Source of the DNA: JBBARC01 sp040400005
Lineage (GTDB): Bacteria; Pseudomonadota; Alphaproteobacteria; Acetobacterales; Acetobacteraceae
Direction of reading: 5' to 3'
DNA: 47,860 nucleotides
Assembly: GCA_040400005.1 (NCBI GenBank)
Contig: JBBARC010000020.1
Span: 1 to 47,860, forward strand
The position numbers were made by a program, and so were the translations under genes. Positions 44,053 to 47,860 of the stretch are shown here, piece after piece; position 1 is the stretch's first letter, and every line of letters begins with the position of its first letter. The notes under the pieces were generated by a model that saw only the letters and a program-made list of their open reading frames with translations, was not told the origin of the DNA and searched no databases.

Positions 44053-44888
44053 ACATCAAAAAAATCACTGTCGTCGATATCGACGACAGCAAGCGCCTGC
44101 GCCCCATCGACACGGTCTATGTGGAGGAGCTTAAGGCCAGCTTCACCGAGCGTGGCGCCATGATGACCCCGATCGAGGTGCGGCCTTCGGGCGACGGCTA
44201 CGTGCTGGTTGCCGGCGCGCACCGGCTGCGCGCGGCACAGGGGCTGGGCTGGCAGAAAATCGATGCCGTGGTCTTCGATGGCACAGAGGAAGAAGCCCTG
44301 CTGCGCGAGATTGATGAAAATCTTGTGCGGCACGACCTAACGGCGCTTGATCGCGCCATTTTTGTTGCGCGGCGCGAAGCGGTTTGGTTGGAAAATCACC
44401 CAGGCCTTACCTCGCAAGAAATCGCTGCACAGAACCGCTGGCATGCGACGGACATCATGTCCTTCGCATCAAATTCGGCCAAAACGCTGGGCGTTACGGC
44501 AAAAACAGTGCACCGGTGGCTCGACCTTGCAGGCGTTGTTGAAGGCCTCTCGGCCGAGGTTAAAGCCAAAATCACCGGCACGGACATAGCCAACAAGCCA
44601 GGCGAAATCCGCGCGATCGCGGCACTCGCGAGCGACGATGAGCGCCTCGCGGTGCTCGGCCGTCTATTGGTAGACGACAAGGCGAGGCCAAAAACGGTGG
44701 CTGCAGCAACTAATGTGGTGCGCAACACGGTGCCCGAGCATCGCAGCCGCGAGGGCGCCGCCTTCGATACCTTCACCGATAGCTGGATGCGTTACCCGAA
44801 CTTCAAAAAGTGGGTGCGGGAGTTCATCGCCAAGCAAGACTTTATGGCTGCGAAGCCAGCGCGCGGCCGCAAAGGCGGTGACCAATGA
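44049..44888 (+). CDS. ParB/Srx-domain protein of the prophage early operon
   Basis: A 279-aa ParB-like protein. Residues 40-100 carry PIEVRPSGDGYVLVAGAHRL and RAAQGLGWQ, then ENLVRHDLT, the ParB N-terminal nucleotide-binding/nuclease-like domain. A central helical region includes TLGVTAKTVHRWLDLAGVV, a helix-turn-helix. No ParA is next to it. ParB-like proteins occur in early operons of some transposable phages; the role may be regulation or DNA handling rather than segregation. It overlaps both neighbours by 4 nt. Confidence 0.8.
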   Translation: MNIKKITVVDIDDSKRLRPIDTVYVEELKASFTERGAMMTPIEVRPSGDGYVLVAGAHRLRAAQGLGWQKIDAVVFDGTEEEALLREIDENLVRHDLTALDRAIFVARREAVWLENHPGLTSQEIAAQNRWHATDIMSFASNSAKTLGVTAKTVHRWLDLAGVVEGLSAEVKAKITGTDIANKPGEIRAIAALASDDERLAVLGRLLVDDKARPKTVAAATNVVRNTVPEHRSREGAAFDTFTDSWMRYPNFKKWVREFIAKQDFMAAKPARGRKGGDQ

Positions 44889-45367
44889 AGATCACAACGC
44901 ACTACGATAGAAAGGGCGTTGCTGAGCGCGTTAATTCGGTCAAAGGCGATTTGACGGTTCAGCAACTGGGATCAGCGTCGGGAGTGCCCAAGAGTGTAGT
45001 TGGGCGGGTCATGCTCGGCGGGTCAACCAGGCAATCGAGGCTGCAGGCTATTGCTGCAGCACTGAATGTTAATTTTGAGTGGTTGGTGCACGGTACAGGC
45101 TCCGTGCGCGCGCCGGCGAGAATAGACCACAATACGAACGACTATAGGGTAACTATTTGCCAACGGGTCGGGCAAAATATTTGGTCCATGCGCGCATGCG
45201 GGTTGCCCCAGGAGAACTGCAATATTGGCTTGGCACGACTTCTTGAGGCCGAGTTCAACGTTCGCATCCCACACGGGGAAGAGGCCGAATGGTCAAGCTT
45301 CGCTGATGTGCAGGGCACTATTGAAGCGCTGCTGAACCCGCGGTCTGGCGAATGCAAGGAAGGTTAA
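44885..45367 (+). CDS. Small HTH-domain protein of the prophage early operon
   Basis: A 160-aa protein. DLTVQQLGSASGVPKSVVGR, followed by STRQSRLQAIAAALNVNFEW, is an XRE-like helix-turn-helix with the NFEWLVHG end typical of phage regulators. The C-terminal half is unassigned. It could be a second regulator of the early region. ATGA overlap with the ParB-like gene; 5 nt gap to the next gene. Function not known. Confidence 0.65.
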   Translation: MKITTHYDRKGVAERVNSVKGDLTVQQLGSASGVPKSVVGRVMLGGSTRQSRLQAIAAALNVNFEWLVHGTGSVRAPARIDHNTNDYRVTICQRVGQNIWSMRACGLPQENCNIGLARLLEAEFNVRIPHGEEAEWSSFADVQGTIEALLNPRSGECKEG

Positions 45368-45372
45368 TCGCG

Positions 45373-45834
45373 ATGGCCAGTCGCCCGCGATCGACCCAGC
45401 CCTCGCTGCTGGATTGGACGGCACCCGAACCTACGATCCGGTTTCCGGACGATAAGGTGCGGGCGGCATCGATCGGGGCGAAAATTTGCCGCGGGGTTTC
45501 GGTCGCAATGACCGAAAGCGAGTTCTCGCGAGACCAAATAGCCGCACGCATGAGCGATTTTCTCGGCCAGCGCATCAGCCGCAATGTGCTCGATGCGTAT
45601 TCCAGCGAGGCCCGTGAAGATCACGTGATCAACGTGGTGAGGTATATAGCGCTGATCCATGCGACCAGTGATCGCCGGCTGCTGGAGATGCTCGCCGAGA
45701 TGTTCGGCTGGTGCGTGGTTGAGCGCCGGCACCTTCACCTGATCGAGCTCGCGCATGTGCAGGAAGCCGAAGACAAGTTGCGCCGCCAGCGCAAGACGCT
45801 GACCCGCCGCGCCAAGGCGGAGGGCTGCTTCTGA
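45373..45834 (+). CDS. Prophage protein preceding the transposase
   Basis: A 153-aa protein that I cannot name. The middle has ESEFSRDQIAARMSDFLGQR, then ISRNVLDAYSSEAREDHVIN, which looks like a DNA-binding helix pair, and the end is a basic helical tail (RRQRKTLTRRAKAEG). AGGAAGG lies upstream of the ATG at 45373. Its stop shares a base with the transposase start (TGATG), so the two are coupled. A helper for transposition or regulation is plausible. Confidence 0.6.
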   Translation: MASRPRSTQPSLLDWTAPEPTIRFPDDKVRAASIGAKICRGVSVAMTESEFSRDQIAARMSDFLGQRISRNVLDAYSSEAREDHVINVVRYIALIHATSDRRLLEMLAEMFGWCVVERRHLHLIELAHVQEAEDKLRRQRKTLTRRAKAEGCF

Positions 45835-47846
45835 TGGCGCTGACGCTGGAATGGTTCACCGCCGCTGACGTTGCCGCCATGGCGCTGCCTGGCATGCCGA
45901 ATTTTGCAAAAAACGTAATCGAGATGGCTGAGCGTGAAGACTGGCGCCGGCCCGAGTGGGCCAATAAGCGCTGGCGCCGCCGGGAGGCCAGTGGTGGCGG
46001 GTTTGAATATCACTGGTCGGTGTTGCCGCCCGCCGCGCGCATGGTCTGGTCGGCTGTTCACCTGGTGGTGAGCGACGCGGCGCCCGCCTGCACCACCAAA
46101 GAGGCGAAACACGCCGACGTTTGGGCTTGGTTCTTGGCGCTTACCGACAAGAAAAAAGACGAAGCCAAGCGCCGGCTGCGCGCGCTGCAGATGATCGAAG
46201 ACCTGGTTGAGAAAACCCGCCGGCCGAAACGGATGGCGACGATTGAAGCCGCCGCCGCGTTCGCGGTTGGGCGCAGCACCATCGCCGGCTGGGACGCCAT
46301 GGTGCGCAATGTGCCGCGAGCGCATTGGCTGCCGTATCTAGCGCCGCGCCATACTGGGCGCACGGTGACCGCCGAGTGTTCACCTGAGGCTTGGGAGTGG
46401 ATTAAGGCTGCCTATTTGCGGCCAGAAAAACCGAATTTTGCCGATTGCTACCGCGATCTGACCAAGGCCGCGGCCGCACATGGCTGGACGATCCCCGCGG
46501 AAATAACGCTGTGGCGCCGCATCGAGCGCGACGTGCCCACCGAGGTAAAGGTGCTCTCGCGCCAGGGCGTGGATGCGCTCAAGCGCCTGTATCCGGCGCA
46601 GCAGCGCGACCGGGGCTGCTTTCACGCGATGGAAGCGGTTAACGCCGACGGCCACAAAATCGATGTGTTCGTGCAGTGGCCGGGCGGCGAGATTATCCGC
46701 CCGATGCTCATTGTCTTTCAGGATTTGTATTCGGGTAAGATTTTAAGCTGTCGTGTTGATCGCAGCGAAAACCTTGAAGCGGTGCGGATGGCGTTTGGCG
46801 ACATGATCGAAACTTACGGCGTGCCGGAATATTGCACGCTGGATAATACGCGAACCTTTGCGAGCAAGCGCCTGACCGGCGGCATGTCGAACCGGTTTCG
46901 GTTTAAGGTGAAGCCAGAAGACCCGGCGGGCATCATGACGACGCTCGGCGTGAAGGTGCGCTGGTCGACGCCGTATTCGGGGCAGTCAAAACCGATCGAG
47001 CGCGCGTTTCGGGACTTTGCGGCAAACATTGCCAAGCACCCGCGGTTCGCCGGCGCATATGTTGGCAATAATCCGATGGCAAAGCCCGAGAATTACGGAT
47101 CAAAAGCGGTGCCGTTAGATACTTTTCTAGAGGTGGTTTCCGAGCGTATCGCCGAGCACAATGCGCGGCCTGGCCGGCGCACGGCGGCTTGCGCTGGTTC
47201 GCTTTCCTTCGATCAAGCCTTTGAGGCTTCCTATTCCACATCGATCATCCGCAAGGCGACAGAGGGCCAAATGCAGATGTGCCTGCTGGCCGCTGATGAT
47301 GTGACGGTGCGGATCGATGGCATTCATTTTCATGGCAACCGTTATTGGAACGACTGCCTGGTTAGCCTGGTTGGCAAAAAGGTAACTATTCGGTTCGATC
47401 CTGACACGCTGCACGAGCCGGTGCATGTTTACCGGCTGGACGGTGCGCGCATTGGTGCCGCTGAGTGCCTTGAGGCTGCTGGCTTCTACGATTTAGAGGC
47501 GGCACGCGAGCATGGACGTAAGCGCAGGGCTTGGATCAAAGCGAAGCGCGTTCAGCTGGATGCTGAGCTGTCGATGACGATTGGTCAGGCTGCCACATTG
47601 CTGGCGAAGTCTGAGGGCCCAGTGCCGCCGCCGCAGACCAAATTGGTGCGGCCCATTTTTGCGGGGTCTGCTGCACGGAAAATTCAGCCAGATCAGGAGC
47701 CGGAAGACGCGCGGCCACTTTCAGAAAACTACGCCCGCTATACGGACGAATTGCGTGCGCGGGCGCTGAAAGAACACGGGTTTCAGGTGATTGAGGGCGG
47801 TTGGGATGTAAAACAGCGTGCAAAACTTTCCAGATTCCGGGGGTAA
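45834..47846 (+). CDS. Mu A-type DDE transposase
   Basis: A 670-aa MuA homologue that cuts and joins the phage ends. The N-terminal region holds the end-binding helices (EWFTAADVAAMALPGMPNF at the start). The catalytic residues are Asp272 in EAVNADGHKIDVFV, Asp337 in CTLDNTRTFASK and Glu389 in SKPIERAFRDF, in positions close to those of MuA. RLTGGMSNRFRFKVK, YVGNNPMAKPENYG and FNAR-like EHNARPGRRT also match MuA. The C-terminus holds the expected basic helix region for MuB contact. The gene is intact, so the prophage may still be active. Confidence 0.93.
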   Translation: MALTLEWFTAADVAAMALPGMPNFAKNVIEMAEREDWRRPEWANKRWRRREASGGGFEYHWSVLPPAARMVWSAVHLVVSDAAPACTTKEAKHADVWAWFLALTDKKKDEAKRRLRALQMIEDLVEKTRRPKRMATIEAAAAFAVGRSTIAGWDAMVRNVPRAHWLPYLAPRHTGRTVTAECSPEAWEWIKAAYLRPEKPNFADCYRDLTKAAAAHGWTIPAEITLWRRIERDVPTEVKVLSRQGVDALKRLYPAQQRDRGCFHAMEAVNADGHKIDVFVQWPGGEIIRPMLIVFQDLYSGKILSCRVDRSENLEAVRMAFGDMIETYGVPEYCTLDNTRTFASKRLTGGMSNRFRFKVKPEDPAGIMTTLGVKVRWSTPYSGQSKPIERAFRDFAANIAKHPRFAGAYVGNNPMAKPENYGSKAVPLDTFLEVVSERIAEHNARPGRRTAACAGSLSFDQAFEASYSTSIIRKATEGQMQMCLLAADDVTVRIDGIHFHGNRYWNDCLVSLVGKKVTIRFDPDTLHEPVHVYRLDGARIGAAECLEAAGFYDLEAAREHGRKRRAWIKAKRVQLDAELSMTIGQAATLLAKSEGPVPPPQTKLVRPIFAGSAARKIQPDQEPEDARPLSENYARYTDELRARALKEHGFQVIEGGWDVKQRAKLSRFRG

Positions 47847-47860
47847 ACAGCGTCCAATAG

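Larger units (their letters stand above)
42767..47860 (+). mobile_element. Mu-like transposable prophage, left end and early region (continues past the window)
   Basis: It begins TGTGCGCACTCACTTG, which matches phage Mu's left end at TGT and at A-TCACTTG in the same spacing (from memory of Mu). The gene order is Mu-like: repressor on the minus strand, then Ner, small early genes and the DDE transposase on the plus strand, tightly overlapping. The ATPase MuB gene, late genes and right end should lie beyond 47860. The 5 bp before the element (GTGGG, 42762-42766) are the expected target duplication. Confidence 0.88.

Overview
The window is 47.9 kb of high-GC bacterial chromosome. The gene set (a malic enzyme fused to a phosphotransacetylase domain, a CobW/WD40 pair, an Aat transferase, CoxG/CoxD, a Mu-like phage) and the abundant long intergenic palindromes suggest an alphaproteobacterium, probably Rhodospirillales/Acetobacteraceae. 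The genus cannot be fixed from the sequence. No rRNA, tRNA or CRISPR array was seen.

Layout. (a) 0.1-10.5 kb is mostly housekeeping and metabolic: prpB; coxG-coxD; a GIY-YIG/Sel1 fusion; a cysK-flavin reductase-SIMPL run; aat followed by two tandem secreted paralogues; an SDR; an alpha/beta hydrolase; a MAPEG protein. (b) 10.6-12.1 kb is a small, visibly AT-richer accessory patch with a membrane protein and a lipoprotein. (c) 12.1-25.7 kb holds a secreted S33-type peptidase, mutS coupled to a HEPN-domain gene and its partner, maeB, a ParDE toxin-antitoxin pair, WD40-cobW-oxidoreductase, a glycosyltransferase and a GST. (d) 25.8-42.6 kb is dominated by the cell surface: an Stf0 sulfotransferase, a frameshifted beta-solenoid adhesin, a CoA-transferase, a diacylglycerol-kinase-like gene broken by a 14-bp tandem repeat, a COG2908 phosphoesterase with a lipid-type glycosyltransferase, an SPFH protein, and a compact GT2-GT9 fusion / sulfotransferase / methyltransferase cassette. 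UdgB, an NYN nuclease and folK follow. (e) From 42,767 to the right edge is the left end and early operon of a Mu-like transposable prophage: repressor, operator/promoter, Ner, a ParB-like protein, two small genes and the DDE transposase.

Two palindromic repeat families run through the host DNA. Family A (complete copy 222 bp) occurs at the left edge, between cysK and aat, and after folK; the prophage is inserted inside that last copy. Family B has AAAAGTCTTTTTGCTTC-type arms and a 20-bp conserved core; it occurs at 23.8, 34.9 and 36.0 kb. The most notable observations are the slippage-type tandem repeat that decides the reading frame of the lipid kinase, the recognisable Mu-type left end with three putative transposase sites inside a palindrome, the HEPN pair joined to mutS, and the surface-glycan cassette with its three-domain glycosyltransferase.
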